From assembly GCA_020634755.1 (NCBI GenBank), contig JACKBC010000017.1, positions 1-64,000 on the forward strand: a DNA stretch of 64,000 bases, written 5' to 3'. Under the pieces are notes generated by a model that saw only the letters and a program-made list of their open reading frames with translations, was not told where the DNA came from and ran no database searches. The position numbers and the translations under genes were made by a program. This document shows positions 1 to 9,751 of the stretch, piece after piece. Source of the DNA: Caldilineaceae bacterium. Lineage in GTDB: Bacteria > Chloroflexota > Anaerolineae > Caldilineales > Caldilineaceae. Positions within the stretch are counted from its first letter, which is position 1, and every line of letters starts with the position of its first letter.

Positions 1-1105
1 CATCGATTTTGAGCCCAATGCCTATACACCGGCAGGGGCAGAATGGCCCTTTCGCTATGCCGAGTTTGAGCCTTATTACGCCGAAGCAGAACGTACGCTG
101 CGCGTGCACGGAACCCAGCTTTCTGAATTTCATGCGCCGCGTCAAAATGAGTTGCCCATCCAGATTGATGTGGATGACAGCGAAGCACGCGACCTAATGG
201 GGACGCTGGGGATTACCATTGACCAGCCACCCACATCCACCGGCCACTGGGGCGGACCCATCCGCGCCGCCGTTGATCTGCTGCCAAGTTTTACCAAGTC
301 TTCTCTGGCCACATTGGTCTCTGGCGCCACAGCCACGCGCCTGCATGTAGAAGCCGATGGTTCTATCAGCGGCGTCACCGTGCAGAACCTCAGTGGTACA
401 GCAAAAGTGGTGCGCGCCGCCACTGTAATTATCGCCTGTGGGGCCGTAGAAAGCGCGCGTCTGCTACTCCTCTCCACATCGCCTACTCATCCGCAGGGAA
501 TTGGCAATCACCATGACCTGGTGGGGCGTTTCTTTGGCGAGCATCCCCATTTGCACTGGGTGGGCACAATTCCCCAGCGGCCATCGACACGGCAGATGGT
601 GCGCACACACCAGTATTACGAACAATTCAAGCAAGCAGGGCTCGGCGCGCTGACCCTGGTTTTCGACTGGAAAGACGACGAAAAAGACAATCTGCGCATT
701 GCCACCACCACCGAGATGCTGCCCCAGTTTACCAATCGCGTCATGCTCTCGCCAGAGTTGAAGGATTACTATGGCAATCCCGGCGCCGACCTGTGGCTCG
801 ATTTTGCCGAAGAAGATAAAGCCACCTTTCAGCGCGCCACCGAGGTGGTTGAGACCATCTATGCCGAACTGGGCGCCACAGACGTACGCTATGATCACGA
901 CAGCTGGGGGCATCACCATGTGGGCACTTGTCGCATGGGCCAAGATCCAGAGACCAGCGTGTTGGATGCCAACTTGCGGGTCCATGAATCGCCCAATCTA
1001 TATGTGCTCAGCAGCGCGGCTTTTGTCACCGCTGGCGCCGGTCACCCCACGATGGCGATTGTCGCTCTTTCGCACCGCCTGGCTGAACATTTGACCAATG
1101 GATAG
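1..1105 (+). CDS. GMC-family FAD-dependent oxidoreductase, C-terminal part (5' end outside window)
   Basis: The reading frame is open from base 2, so the start codon and the N-terminal FAD-binding GxGxxG lie upstream of the window. The visible part ends in the typical GMC C-terminal domain: a His-rich active-site stretch SWGHHHVGTCRMG followed by GAGHPTMAIV, which in the glucose-methanol-choline family carry the catalytic base and close over the flavin. It most likely oxidises an alcohol or sugar hydroxyl; the substrate cannot be told. The overall layout resembles the large flavin subunit of gluconate/fructose dehydrogenases more than choline oxidase. It is convergent with the ferritin gene. 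Confidence 0.85.
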   Translation, partial: IDFEPNAYTPAGAEWPFRYAEFEPYYAEAERTLRVHGTQLSEFHAPRQNELPIQIDVDDSEARDLMGTLGITIDQPPTSTGHWGGPIRAAVDLLPSFTKSSLATLVSGATATRLHVEADGSISGVTVQNLSGTAKVVRAATVIIACGAVESARLLLLSTSPTHPQGIGNHHDLVGRFFGEHPHLHWVGTIPQRPSTRQMVRTHQYYEQFKQAGLGALTLVFDWKDDEKDNLRIATTTEMLPQFTNRVMLSPELKDYYGNPGADLWLDFAEEDKATFQRATEVVETIYAELGATDVRYDHDSWGHHHVGTCRMGQDPETSVLDANLRVHESPNLYVLSSAAFVTAGAGHPTMAIVALSHRLAEHLTNG

Positions 1106-1170
1106 AGATTAGCCGTAGATCGCCCCGGCATACGCCAAGGCTGGATTCCTGCATCGGGACCGACGCCTAG

Positions 1171-1206
1171 ATCGCCAACACCGTTGCGGTGTACTGAGTA
1201 CAGAAA
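1171..1206 (+). repeat. Copy 1 of a dispersed extragenic palindrome (ACACCG-TTG-CGGTGT)
   Basis: The sequence has perfect 6-bp arms around a TTG centre, preceded by atcgccaac and followed by actgagtacag. Four other copies lie near 19192, 34678, 59808 and 60942. This copy lies between the convergent GMC and ferritin genes. Confidence 0.75.
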
Positions 1207-1244
1207 TAGCCGTACGCCCAAACCCCATATCCATGCCGCTCTTT

Positions 1245-1763
1245 TTATGCGGCTGGGTCAGCTTCGGCCGCCGCCGCGGCTTGCCCATTGCGGCGCACAT
1301 AATCTTCCACCCACAACAGATTGCCATTGGCATGTTCAATCGTGCGCAACAGCTTATCCATCGAATCGACCTCTTCCACCTGCTCCGTCACAAACCATTG
1401 TAAGAAGTTGCGCGTGGTGTGGTCACTTTCCGCCGTGGCAATGGTCACCAAGTTGTTGATCTGGTCGGTCACCTTGAGCTCCTGCTCCAGCGCATACTTG
1501 ACGGCGTCAGCCGCATCTTCAAAATCGTTGCGCACCTCCGGCGTGCTGGGGATAAGGGGCTTGGCGCCCGCATCCAGCATAAAATGGACAAACTTCATGG
1601 CGTGCATGCGCTCTTCTTCTGCCTGACGGAAGAAAAAGCCGGCCAGGTCAGACAGCGCCTCATCCTCAAAATAGATTGCAATGGCCACATATTGCGCCGA
1701 CGCCGTAAACTCACTCTGAATTTGCGCATTGAGCGGATCGAGCAGAGCACGATTAATAATCAT
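1245..1763 (-). CDS. Ferritin (non-haem iron storage protein)
   Basis: The 172-residue product has normal ferritin length. Ferroxidase ligands are visible: E18 (SEFTASAQY), the E-x-x-H pair in AEEERMH (E51, H54), and a later E in ALEQELKVTDQ. It stores iron as a ferric mineral inside a 24-mer cage and oxidises Fe(II). The ATG at 1763 is preceded by AAGGAG about eight bases upstream. It follows the DUF2254 gene by 11 bases on the same strand, so it is probably the last gene of a TetR-DUF2254-ferritin operon. The C-terminal tail is Ala-rich. With the EfeO/FTR1 pair at 6-9.6 kb it forms a second iron-handling function in this window. Confidence 0.92.
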   Translation of the reverse strand: MIINRALLDPLNAQIQSEFTASAQYVAIAIYFEDEALSDLAGFFFRQAEEERMHAMKFVHFMLDAGAKPLIPSTPEVRNDFEDAADAVKYALEQELKVTDQINNLVTIATAESDHTTRNFLQWFVTEQVEEVDSMDKLLRTIEHANGNLLWVEDYVRRNGQAAAAAEADPAA

Positions 1764-1774
1764 AAAAATTCTCC

Positions 1775-3112
1775 TTAATTTGCGTGAACATTGAGCATAA
1801 TATTCTCGGCAGCTTGCCCAACTTGGCGAGCCAGCCGCTTGATAATGGTATTAATGCGCTGCCGCGCTAGTGCGTCCATCTCCTGAACGGCAATGGTGCG
1901 CACAATCAGCCGAGCGTGACGCCACAGCACATCCAAACGGGCAGGTCCTGTTGTACCCAGGGCAATTTCGTACAGCGCCTCTAGCATGCGGGCAATCACC
2001 ACCATATCCCCAGCCGCATAGTGGCGAAGCTGGGTAAATGCCAAATCCACCATCGCCTCAAAGCTGGACTGATGACAGATGACGCGGATCTTCTTCTCCT
2101 CATCCTTGTAGCACATGGGTAAATCGGGAGACTCTGCCGCCTGAATGAGTAGATTGGTCATATAGTGGATACAATTAACGGCCGTGTTGGGATCGTTGAC
2201 AGATGGCGACATGGCTTTGAGGGCAATATCCACCAGCTGCTGCATGCCCAGCAGCTGATCTTCCATCAAGGTGCGCTCTGGACCAATGTCAAACAAGGCA
2301 TATAATTTTTCATCCAGCCCATCCGGCAGATGGTCAGCCGGCCACGCCAGCAAAAAATCACCATGCACGCTGACAAAATCGCCAACCGCACGCAGCAGTT
2401 GCACAGTTATATCCGCATCTGATGCCAACCGCACGATTTCGGCAAAATCAATGGCCTGAATATACCCAACCCGTTGGGAATAAATCCGCACTGCCTCCCT
2501 GGGCGCATCGGGAACCGACGCCGTTTCCTCTTCACTCGCGGCATAGCGCGAGCGTTCTTTGCGGGCTTTGTGCATGACAGACACAGTTTGCCGATTTATC
2601 TCGGCCAAAATATAGCTTACCCGCGTCTGTTTGGCAATATGGTCAATAAAGTAGACCAGCGCCGCCATGCTGATGAGCGCCAGCGCAATGGCAATCAGGA
2701 CCGCCCACACTGGGACAAATATATCCTTGCCATTGTCCGAAATGCGCAACATGACCAGCAGACAATAGACAAATGTGCCAATGAAGATGCTTAAGATATT
2801 TTGCGAAGTTTGGTCGCGAATAAAGTTGCGCAAAATACGCGGTGAAAATTGCTGCGAGGCCAACACCAGCACGACCATGATAATCGAAAAAGTCATGGTC
2901 ACCACGGATAACATAGAACCCGCAATTGTAGACAGGATGGAGCGAGCATTATCCGGGCTCAAATCATAGCCAGAGGGATAGACGCCGTTGCGATCAACCC
3001 CGGTGGCGACAAACGCCAGCGTGACGGCCAACAGCGTGGTCACGCCGGGCCGGAACCAGAGCGACGACCGCAGATCATCCCAGAAAGAGCGTATACGCAG
3101 ATTGGCATCCAT
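1775..3112 (-). CDS. DUF2254 family membrane protein
   Basis: About 445 residues from the ATG at 3112 (MDANLRIRSF). I chose this start because it overlaps the stop of the upstream TetR gene as TAATG; a longer frame upstream would run inside the TetR gene. Four hydrophobic segments fill roughly the first 190 residues, then comes a soluble domain. The stretches SMLSVVTMTFSIIMVVLVLASQQFSPR and, later, KAMSPSVNDPNTA match my memory of DUF2254, predicted membrane proteins with no proven function. The gene is translationally coupled to the TetR gene and followed 11 bases later by ferritin. Confidence 0.85.
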   Translation of the reverse strand: MDANLRIRSFWDDLRSSLWFRPGVTTLLAVTLAFVATGVDRNGVYPSGYDLSPDNARSILSTIAGSMLSVVTMTFSIIMVVLVLASQQFSPRILRNFIRDQTSQNILSIFIGTFVYCLLVMLRISDNGKDIFVPVWAVLIAIALALISMAALVYFIDHIAKQTRVSYILAEINRQTVSVMHKARKERSRYAASEEETASVPDAPREAVRIYSQRVGYIQAIDFAEIVRLASDADITVQLLRAVGDFVSVHGDFLLAWPADHLPDGLDEKLYALFDIGPERTLMEDQLLGMQQLVDIALKAMSPSVNDPNTAVNCIHYMTNLLIQAAESPDLPMCYKDEEKKIRVICHQSSFEAMVDLAFTQLRHYAAGDMVVIARMLEALYEIALGTTGPARLDVLWRHARLIVRTIAVQEMDALARQRINTIIKRLARQVGQAAENIMLNVHAN

Positions 3113-3750
3113 TACGTGCGTTCCGTCATCCGCAAAATCTCCTCCAGCACAATCTGCCGCTGTGCCCGTTTGAGTGGGGCAAATTGATACATTTCGGTAA
3201 ACCAGAAACCATCCACCGCCAGCCGCACCAGCAGCGCCACGGCTGGTTCCAGCCCCGCGTCCTCTACCTGCTGCTGCCAATGCACATAATGCTGCCGCAT
3301 AATTTCCAGCACCGAGGGATAGCGTTCGCCAGCGGCAAAAAGGCTGGCCAACAAACTGGCGTTGCCGGCATCGGTAATCTGCTCAATGGACGCTTTGGCA
3401 TAGGCGCGCAGCCAGCCGCCGCGGCCATCGTCTTCGGTTTCCACCAGCGTTTGCAATCGCTCGTTAAAGCGCTCCATGTGATGTTGAAACAGGGCCTCGA
3501 TCATGGCCAGCTTAGTGGGAAAATGATAGAGCAAACCGCCCTTGCTCAAGCCGGCCTCCTGGGCCACTGCATCCAGCGTCAATTGCACCAATCCATCGCG
3601 CTGTAAAATGCGGCTGCATGCGGCAAAAATTAACTCCCGCGTTTCAGCCCCGCTGCGCCGCGTGCAGGATTGGGTGTCGGCATCGACAGCGGGCTCAGGT
3701 TCACCTTGAATCGTGTTCTGGTTGGATAGCGCAGAGATAGGTTGACTCAT
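3112..3750 (-). CDS. TetR/AcrR family transcriptional regulator
   Basis: The N-terminal helix-turn-helix is clear (ETRELIFAACSRILQRDGL, then AVAQEAGLSKGGLLYHFPTKLAMIEALF), followed by the variable all-helical ligand-binding domain. I prefer the ATG at 3750 (MSQPISALSN); ATGs at 3765 and 3849 would add a Cys-rich hydrophobic stretch unlike the family. It is first in the operon with DUF2254 and ferritin, overlapping the DUF2254 start by one base, so it probably regulates its own operon. The ligand is unknown. Confidence 0.9.
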   Translation of the reverse strand: MSQPISALSNQNTIQGEPEPAVDADTQSCTRRSGAETRELIFAACSRILQRDGLVQLTLDAVAQEAGLSKGGLLYHFPTKLAMIEALFQHHMERFNERLQTLVETEDDGRGGWLRAYAKASIEQITDAGNASLLASLFAAGERYPSVLEIMRQHYVHWQQQVEDAGLEPAVALLVRLAVDGFWFTEMYQFAPLKRAQRQIVLEEILRMTERT

Positions 3751-4059
3751 GGCATAAGTGTACATGGTTCCGCGCGCGATTCCAAACAGACAGGGCAGCC
3801 AGCGCAGGAGACACTTACAGAGCGCCATGCTGCAATAGAGCAGCCGCATCTTCGCTCACCAAACGTATCTCACGGGCTGTATGCTCCATACACGAAATTG
3901 GCTATGCCGCATGTAAATTTATAGCGAATTGCATAATGCCCATCATTTGGTATAAAATTCCAATTTTACTGTACCAGCCAGACGGTATAGTTTTGCCTAG
4001 CGTTGGAACGCCAGCCTGCTATGCAAAGGCACGACTAGCCAACCCTGCCGGAGGTTCCC
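3751..4059. other. Intergenic region between divergent TetR operon and GMC gene, with a small inverted repeat
   Basis: About 310 bases without a gene, holding the promoters of both divergent units. At 3953-3968 there is a perfect inverted repeat TAAAATT-CC-AATTTTA, a possible operator of the TetR protein; nothing in the sequence proves binding. Confidence 0.4.
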
Positions 4060-5724
4060 ATGTTGTCAACCAATCAATTCGACACCATTATTATCGGTGG
4101 TGGTTCGGCGGGCTGTGTATTGGCCAACCGGCTCAGCGCGGATCCAGGTCAGCGCGTGCTGGTGCTGGAAGCTGGCCGCCCCGATTACATTTGGGACATT
4201 TTTATCCACATGCCCGCCGGACTTACCGTCCCCATTGGCAATAAACATTACGATTGGTGCTATCAGTCCGAGCCCGAGCCCTTTATGCACAACCGCCGCA
4301 TTGCCCACGGGCGCGGCAAGGTGCTGGGCGGCTCCAGCAGCATTAACGGCATGATTTTTCAGCGCGGCAACCCGCTCGATTATGAACGCTGGGCCAGCGA
4401 CCCGGGTCTGGAAATGTGGGATTTTGCACACTGCCTGCCCTATTTTAAACGCTTGGAAAGCTGCCTGGCCGGCGGTGATGACTACCGAGGCGACAATGGG
4501 CCATTACTGCTGGAAAGAGGTGCTGCCGCCAATCCGCTTTTCCGCGCCTTCTTTGCAGCGGTCCAGCAGGCGGGCCATCCGCTGACCAACGATGTAAACG
4601 GTTATCAGCAGGAGGGCTTTGCCGCTTTTGACCGCAATATTCACCGCGGCCGACGCATGAGCGCCGCCCGCGCCTATTTGCACCCCGTCATGTCGCGCCC
4701 CAACCTGCACGTGATGACGCGCGTGCTGGTTACGCGCATTCTGTTTGCAGGGCAGCGCGCCGTTGGTGTCGAAATTCAGCGCGGGCGCGGGCGCGCTGAG
4801 AAGCTCTTTGGCAGGCAGATCATCTGCTGCGGGGGCGCCATCAATTCTCCCCAACTTTTGCAGCTTTCCGGCGTGGGCCATGCCGCCGAGCTGGAGGCGC
4901 TGCATATTCCGGTGGTGCATGATTTGCCGGGCGTGGGTGAAAATTTGCAGGACCACTTGGAAGTTTACGTGCAGCACATTTGCACCCAGCCCGTTTCCAT
5001 GTACCCAGCGCTCCAGTGGTATAACAAACCGTGGATCGGCCTACAGTGGCTTTTGGGGCGTCATGGTCCCGCCGCCAGCAATCACTTTGAGGCCGGTGGC
5101 TTTATCCGCAGCAATGATGACGTGTTCTATCCCAATCTCATGTTCCACTTCTTGCCACTGGCCATTCGCTATGATGGCTCGCTGCCCAGCCGCGGTCACG
5201 GTTATCAGGTCCACGTTGGCCCCATGTACTCGGACGCGCGCGGCTCAGTGAAAATTCGGTCCACCGACCCCACGGTCTACCCGGCGTTGCGCTTTAACTA
5301 TCTCTCCACCGCGCAGGATCGGCGAGAATGGGTGGAAGCCATCCGCTGCGCCCGCCATATTTTAGAACAGCCCGCCTTTGCCGAATTTAGCGGCGGCGAA
5401 ATCTCGCCCGGGCCGCACGTACAGCGCGATGCCGACATTCTAGATTGGGTGAGCCGCGACGCAGAGACGGCCTATCATCCCTCTTGCACCTGCAAAATGG
5501 GCATGGATGCGCTATCGGTTGTCGACCCGTACACCATGCAGGTACACGGCGTAGATGGGCTCTATGTGGTGGATGCTTCGGTCATGCCCTATGTGACCAA
5601 TGGCAATATTTATGCCCCCACGATTATGTTGGCGGAAAAGGCAGCCGATATGATCATGCAGAATGAGCCGCTGCCCCCGGCCTATGTGGATTTTTATCGC
5701 CATCATGCGCTGACGCTTGCATAG
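4060..5724 (+). CDS. GMC-family oxidoreductase (choline dehydrogenase-like)
   Basis: The complete 554-residue enzyme has the usual GMC length. The N-terminus carries the dinucleotide-binding motif FDTIIIGGGSAGCVLANRLS, followed by the family signatures GRGKVLGGSSSINGM and CGGAINSPQLLQLSGVG. The C-terminus has AYHPSCTCKMG with the catalytic His and the closing NGNIYAPTIMLAEKAADMI. It is a soluble FAD alcohol dehydrogenase of the BetA type; the real substrate is unknown because no betaine-pathway genes are near. The ATG is preceded by GGAGG. It is a single gene, divergent from the TetR operon. Confidence 0.93.
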   Translation: MLSTNQFDTIIIGGGSAGCVLANRLSADPGQRVLVLEAGRPDYIWDIFIHMPAGLTVPIGNKHYDWCYQSEPEPFMHNRRIAHGRGKVLGGSSSINGMIFQRGNPLDYERWASDPGLEMWDFAHCLPYFKRLESCLAGGDDYRGDNGPLLLERGAAANPLFRAFFAAVQQAGHPLTNDVNGYQQEGFAAFDRNIHRGRRMSAARAYLHPVMSRPNLHVMTRVLVTRILFAGQRAVGVEIQRGRGRAEKLFGRQIICCGGAINSPQLLQLSGVGHAAELEALHIPVVHDLPGVGENLQDHLEVYVQHICTQPVSMYPALQWYNKPWIGLQWLLGRHGPAASNHFEAGGFIRSNDDVFYPNLMFHFLPLAIRYDGSLPSRGHGYQVHVGPMYSDARGSVKIRSTDPTVYPALRFNYLSTAQDRREWVEAIRCARHILEQPAFAEFSGGEISPGPHVQRDADILDWVSRDAETAYHPSCTCKMGMDALSVVDPYTMQVHGVDGLYVVDASVMPYVTNGNIYAPTIMLAEKAADMIMQNEPLPPAYVDFYRHHALTLA

Positions 5725-6039
5725 CCCCAAAGTCGTAACCGCAACCATCCGCTCCCTCCACACATCTTACCATTACCCACATCTTTCTTGGCCCCTCCCG
5801 GCTCCCACTGATTGGGAAAATTTAGCCGCGCTTAATTTTTCTCTCAACCCCGCTTGCTACTCTGCATTAACACTTGCCATACCCTCTAAATGTGAAATTG
5901 GACTAAGTTCCCTCTTGAAAAGGGATACATACTTGTGGTAACGTTAACACAGTTTGCAAACTCACCACATTGAAATAAACAAGCAGCATCGCCGGCGATG
6001 CTGCTTCTATTTGTCGGAGTTTGATAAAACGGAGAAGAC
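5725..6039. other. Intergenic region upstream of the iron-uptake pair
   Basis: About 315 bases with no supported gene. It is AT-rich towards the 3' end and holds the 26-bp palindrome described separately. I see no Fur box good enough to call. Confidence 0.4.
5981..6006. terminator. Perfect palindrome (stem-loop) in the leader of the EfeO-like gene
   Basis: The 26 bases are fully self-complementary (aagcagcatcgcc and its complement) and are followed by tctattt. The site ends 33 bases before the ATG of the lipoprotein gene and 280 bases after the upstream stop. It is therefore more likely a leader hairpin or attenuator of the iron operon than the terminator of the GMC gene. Confidence 0.45.
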
Positions 6040-7143
6040 ATGCTTTACAAAACAACCTTGCTTTTTGCATCCATTCTAATGGCGGCGCTGTTGCAGGCCT
6101 GCCAGCCCGCTGCCCAAGTTCCCCAAACCGCCAGCGAAAATAACGCCGCGCCCAGCGCATCCTCTGCCGAGCTGGCCGGTATAAAAAACTATTTGCTCGA
6201 TCAAGCCGCTGAATTGCAGAACAGCACGGCTCAACTGCAAAAATCGGCCGATGCATATTACACGCTCGCCGAACAGAACCAATTCGATTATGCCGCACTC
6301 TGGCAGAACCATGCCGACGAAGTCACCGAAATTGTAGATGCGGCGCGGGCGGCCTGGATGGAAGCCAGCCCCCTTTATGAAAAGATAGAAGGCATTGTGG
6401 CCGGCACGCCTGCTCTGGCCGAATTTGATGTGATTCTGGATGCCGGCGCCAGCGCCGCGGATGATCCTGAAAATGCCGTCCCTTTTGACCTCACGTTGCC
6501 CAATGGCCAAGTGCTGGCCAAACCCGGTAATCTTTTTGGCGTCACGGAAAGCACGCTGTGGGGAACGTATGCCGACTACACGGTTGCTGACGTCACGGCC
6601 GATTTTAACGGCAACGGCGCGGTCGATTTTGGTGAAAGCCTGCCCGATGCCAACGTGCTCAAAGCGGGCGCCGATGCCCTGCACAGCTATGCCTCCGACC
6701 TCATTGCGACCGCCCAAACATGGTCGCCCACACCGTCGGAAGCATTTACGGCGCTGGTGGTCATGATCCCCACCATGAATGAATACTTTGGTTCCTGGCG
6801 AGACTCGCGCTTTGTGGCCGGAGAACAATCGACACAGCGCGATTTTGTGGCGATTTCGCGCCTGGCCGACATGCAGGACATTTTAGGTGGTCTGGAAGTA
6901 GTCTACGCCCAAGTGCAGCCGCTAGCCGATGCGGTAGACAGCGAGCAGAGCGCACAAATCGCCACTGGACTCAGCAATCTCAGAGATTTTGTGTCTGATA
7001 TTTATCGTCAAGAGCAAGACGGCAAACGCTTTTCTGCCGAGGAAGCCGATCTATTGGGCGCTGAAGCGCAAAACCGCGCCACCAATGTCACCGGTCAGAT
7101 CAGCCAGGTAGCCGCCCAGCTCAACATTTCCATAGCCGACTAA
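6040..7143 (+). CDS. EfeO/imelysin-like iron-uptake lipoprotein
   Basis: The 367-residue product has a lipoprotein signal ending LLQAC (Cys21), so it should be tethered outside the membrane. It is a helical protein resembling the EfeO/imelysin (M75) family; PGNLF-x-x-x-E-x-x-LWGT around residues 162-176 matches the family's conserved block. The His expected in the HxxE metal motif is replaced by Gly167, while Glu170 is kept. A D-x-N-x-N-x-x-D-x-x-E stretch near residues 188-200 looks like a calcium-binding loop. It precedes the FTR1 permease by 25 bases and probably hands iron to it. SD GGAG lies before the ATG. Confidence 0.75.
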   Translation: MLYKTTLLFASILMAALLQACQPAAQVPQTASENNAAPSASSAELAGIKNYLLDQAAELQNSTAQLQKSADAYYTLAEQNQFDYAALWQNHADEVTEIVDAARAAWMEASPLYEKIEGIVAGTPALAEFDVILDAGASAADDPENAVPFDLTLPNGQVLAKPGNLFGVTESTLWGTYADYTVADVTADFNGNGAVDFGESLPDANVLKAGADALHSYASDLIATAQTWSPTPSEAFTALVVMIPTMNEYFGSWRDSRFVAGEQSTQRDFVAISRLADMQDILGGLEVVYAQVQPLADAVDSEQSAQIATGLSNLRDFVSDIYRQEQDGKRFSAEEADLLGAEAQNRATNVTGQISQVAAQLNISIAD

Positions 7144-7168
7144 GTTTCATCCGTTAGGAGCACCCAGT

Positions 7169-9589
7169 ATGATCTTTCGCGTACGTACAGCCCCAAAGTG
7201 GTCTCGAGCAGCGCTGACCATCATCTGCTCTCTCTTTGCCCTGTTTGCCGCCGTTACGCTGACCGTGCAGGCGGCGGACAGCACGCCGGTTCAGGGGACC
7301 GAAGCCATGCACAACGCGCTCTTCCAGGCGCAAATGGCGCTGACCAACGACCCCACAACAGCGGCGACCAACATCCAGCAGGCCATTGATGTGCAGGGAG
7401 ACAGTTGGTTTGACACCGTACGCACGCAAACGCCGGCCAGCGCGGCCCAACTGCAAAGCGCGCTGGAAGCGGCGCTGGAAGCGGCGCAGAGCAATAATGG
7501 AGCCGCGCTGGCCGCCGCCCGTACTCACGCTTGGACGGCACTGCTCGACAGCGCCCAACAAATTGTGCAACAGGCGGTGGCCGATGGGGACATTAAGCTG
7601 GCGCGCAGCTGGTTGCTGGTGCGTGAATTTCGGCAAGCCACCCGCTTTTCGCGGCCCAATGCAGATGCGACGTTGGCCTTGGCCGCGCTGGAGCGCAGCG
7701 AAATCACCACCGCGCAGGCCGCCGAAGCCATTCGCGCCGACCTCTACGACACATATCAGGCGCGGCTGACTGAGGCTTTACGCAACATCTCGGCGGCTGA
7801 CGCCCAGGGCTTTGCGCTGCGCCGCGCCGAACACGCGGCGGCCGCGCAGGGCTATTTTGCCATCCTAGAGCCGGCCTATCGCGCGCAGCGCGGGGCCGAG
7901 GCCACCGACGCGCTGACCAACAGCTTTGCCCAACTCGATGCCGCCAGCTTGGCAGGCGATGACCTGGCGCCCTCTTTGGCCACAATCGATGACGCGCTCA
8001 GCGGCTTCCGGGCGGCGCCGCTGCTGCCGGCTGAACAAGTACAGCGAGCTGCCCAATTGCTGCGCTATTTGAAGCTGGTCGCGGTTGAATATGGCCGCGG
8101 CGTTAACAGCGGCGAAGTGACCAGCGATTTAGAAATTCGCGAAGCCGTCACCTTTTTGGATGGCGCGCGCGCGGCCTTTGATGATCTGAGCGATCTGCTG
8201 ACCGAGCAGGATGCGGCCCAGACCCAGCAGCTCAAAGCGCTGTTTGAACAGCTCACCCAGCAGATCAACAGTGCGGTGCAGCGCAGCAATGTGGCCGAAC
8301 CCACTCTGGTTGATGAAACCGTGGCGACGCTAGAGAGCGATCTGCAAGCACTGATGCCCGCCGAATGGCAGCGCCGCGACAACGCCGCCGATTTTGACGT
8401 GATCGGCGCCTCTCTGGACAACATGGAACAAGCCGCAGCCAGCGGTGACTATGCGCTGGCCGAGTCGGCGCGCGTCGATGCCTATGCCATTTTAGAAAGC
8501 GGCCCCGAAGCGCGCATCCAGGCGTTTGCGCCGCAGTTTAAGCTGCCCATTGAAGAACTCTTCTGGTACGGGCAGAATGAAGAGCCGGGGCTGGCCTATT
8601 TAATTGAGCAGCAAGCGCCCATTAGCGCCATCAAGGCCAGCCGAGATGCGCTGGATACGCAGCTTAAAGCGGCTCAAAATGCCGTTTCCGGCAGCAGTTC
8701 ACCCTTGGCCATTGCCACCAACGCCTTTATCATTGTCTTCCGCGAAGGGCTGGAAGCCGTGCTGATTCTGGCGTCGCTCATGGCCAGCTTTAAGGCAGTT
8801 TCACAGCGCAATTTGCGGCGACCCATGTGGTGGGGCGTGGCGGCGGCCGGGCTGGCCAGCGTGTTGACCTGGGCGCTAGCCCAGGGCGTGCTCACTTCAC
8901 TGGCCCGCTATGGCGAACGGCTGGAAGCCATTGTATCGCTGGTGGCCATTGGTGTGCTGCTGCTGATTACCAATTGGTTCTTCCACCAAAACTATTGGAC
9001 CGACCACATTGCCGGCTTGCATTCCAAAAAGCGGGGGCTGGTTGGCGGCTCTGCCGGCCAATGGTTGGGTTTGGCCATGTTGGGCTTTACCAGCGTCTAT
9101 CGCGAAGGCTTTGAGACGGTGCTCTTCCTACAGGCGCTGGTGTTGGAAGCCGGCATTTCGATTGTAATCCTGGGCGTACTGGCCGGGTTGGGCGTCACCA
9201 TGTTGATTGGGCTGGTGCTCTTCCGCATGCACGTGCGGCTGCCATATAAGAAAATGTTGATTGTCACCGGCGTCTTTATTGGCTTGGTGCTGCTGACCAT
9301 GGTGGGCAATACGGTACACATTTTGCAGCTGGTGGGCTGGCTGCCGTTGCACCCCATCCGCTGGCTCACGCTACCCTACTGGCTAGGCCTTTGGTTTGGT
9401 GTTTACAGCACTTGGGAAGGATTGTCGCTTCAGTTTGTGGCGGCGGCATTTGTGATTGGCAGCTACTATCTAGCAGAACATCTGCAAAAGAAGGCGCAAC
9501 GGCAGCGCGTGCAGCACGCCTCCGCCCAACGCAAGGCGGAACCGGCGCCATCTGGCGTTCGCCTCAAGAGAGTTTCGTCTCGCATGTAA
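7169..9589 (+). CDS. efeU: FTR1-family high-affinity iron permease with long extracytoplasmic N-terminal domain
   Basis: The 806-residue protein starts with a signal peptide (ICSLFALFAAVTLTVQAA). About 480 mostly helical, Ala/Gln-rich residues follow, then a C-terminal membrane part with about seven helices. Both iron-transport signatures are present: REGLE near residue 525 and REGFE near residue 645, the ferric-iron ligands of yeast Ftr1p and E. coli EfeU. E. coli EfeU is only about 280 residues, so this is the long bacterial FTR1 form. SD TTAGGAG precedes the ATG. It is cotranscribed with the EfeO-like lipoprotein; no DyP-type EfeB peroxidase follows. Confidence 0.9.
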   Translation: MIFRVRTAPKWSRAALTIICSLFALFAAVTLTVQAADSTPVQGTEAMHNALFQAQMALTNDPTTAATNIQQAIDVQGDSWFDTVRTQTPASAAQLQSALEAALEAAQSNNGAALAAARTHAWTALLDSAQQIVQQAVADGDIKLARSWLLVREFRQATRFSRPNADATLALAALERSEITTAQAAEAIRADLYDTYQARLTEALRNISAADAQGFALRRAEHAAAAQGYFAILEPAYRAQRGAEATDALTNSFAQLDAASLAGDDLAPSLATIDDALSGFRAAPLLPAEQVQRAAQLLRYLKLVAVEYGRGVNSGEVTSDLEIREAVTFLDGARAAFDDLSDLLTEQDAAQTQQLKALFEQLTQQINSAVQRSNVAEPTLVDETVATLESDLQALMPAEWQRRDNAADFDVIGASLDNMEQAAASGDYALAESARVDAYAILESGPEARIQAFAPQFKLPIEELFWYGQNEEPGLAYLIEQQAPISAIKASRDALDTQLKAAQNAVSGSSSPLAIATNAFIIVFREGLEAVLILASLMASFKAVSQRNLRRPMWWGVAAAGLASVLTWALAQGVLTSLARYGERLEAIVSLVAIGVLLLITNWFFHQNYWTDHIAGLHSKKRGLVGGSAGQWLGLAMLGFTSVYREGFETVLFLQALVLEAGISIVILGVLAGLGVTMLIGLVLFRMHVRLPYKKMLIVTGVFIGLVLLTMVGNTVHILQLVGWLPLHPIRWLTLPYWLGLWFGVYSTWEGLSLQFVAAAFVIGSYYLAEHLQKKAQRQRVQHASAQRKAEPAPSGVRLKRVSSRM

Positions 9590-9751
9590 AGTATCTGCCG
9601 CAAAGTTCAAGCCGTTTTGACCGGCTTTAAAATGAAGTGGGCCATGAGATGTGTTGGGGACGCGCCACGCAGGACAGCCAATCTGCCTGAATTTTTGGGG
9701 CGTTCCCGGCACATTTTCTCATACGCACCCCCTTTCAAAATACAATAGAAT

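Noticed and set aside
464..985. Long antisense frames opposite GMC, iron and ABC genes
   Set aside because: These are shadow frames caused by GC-rich codon use in the real genes; none has its own SD and family motifs.
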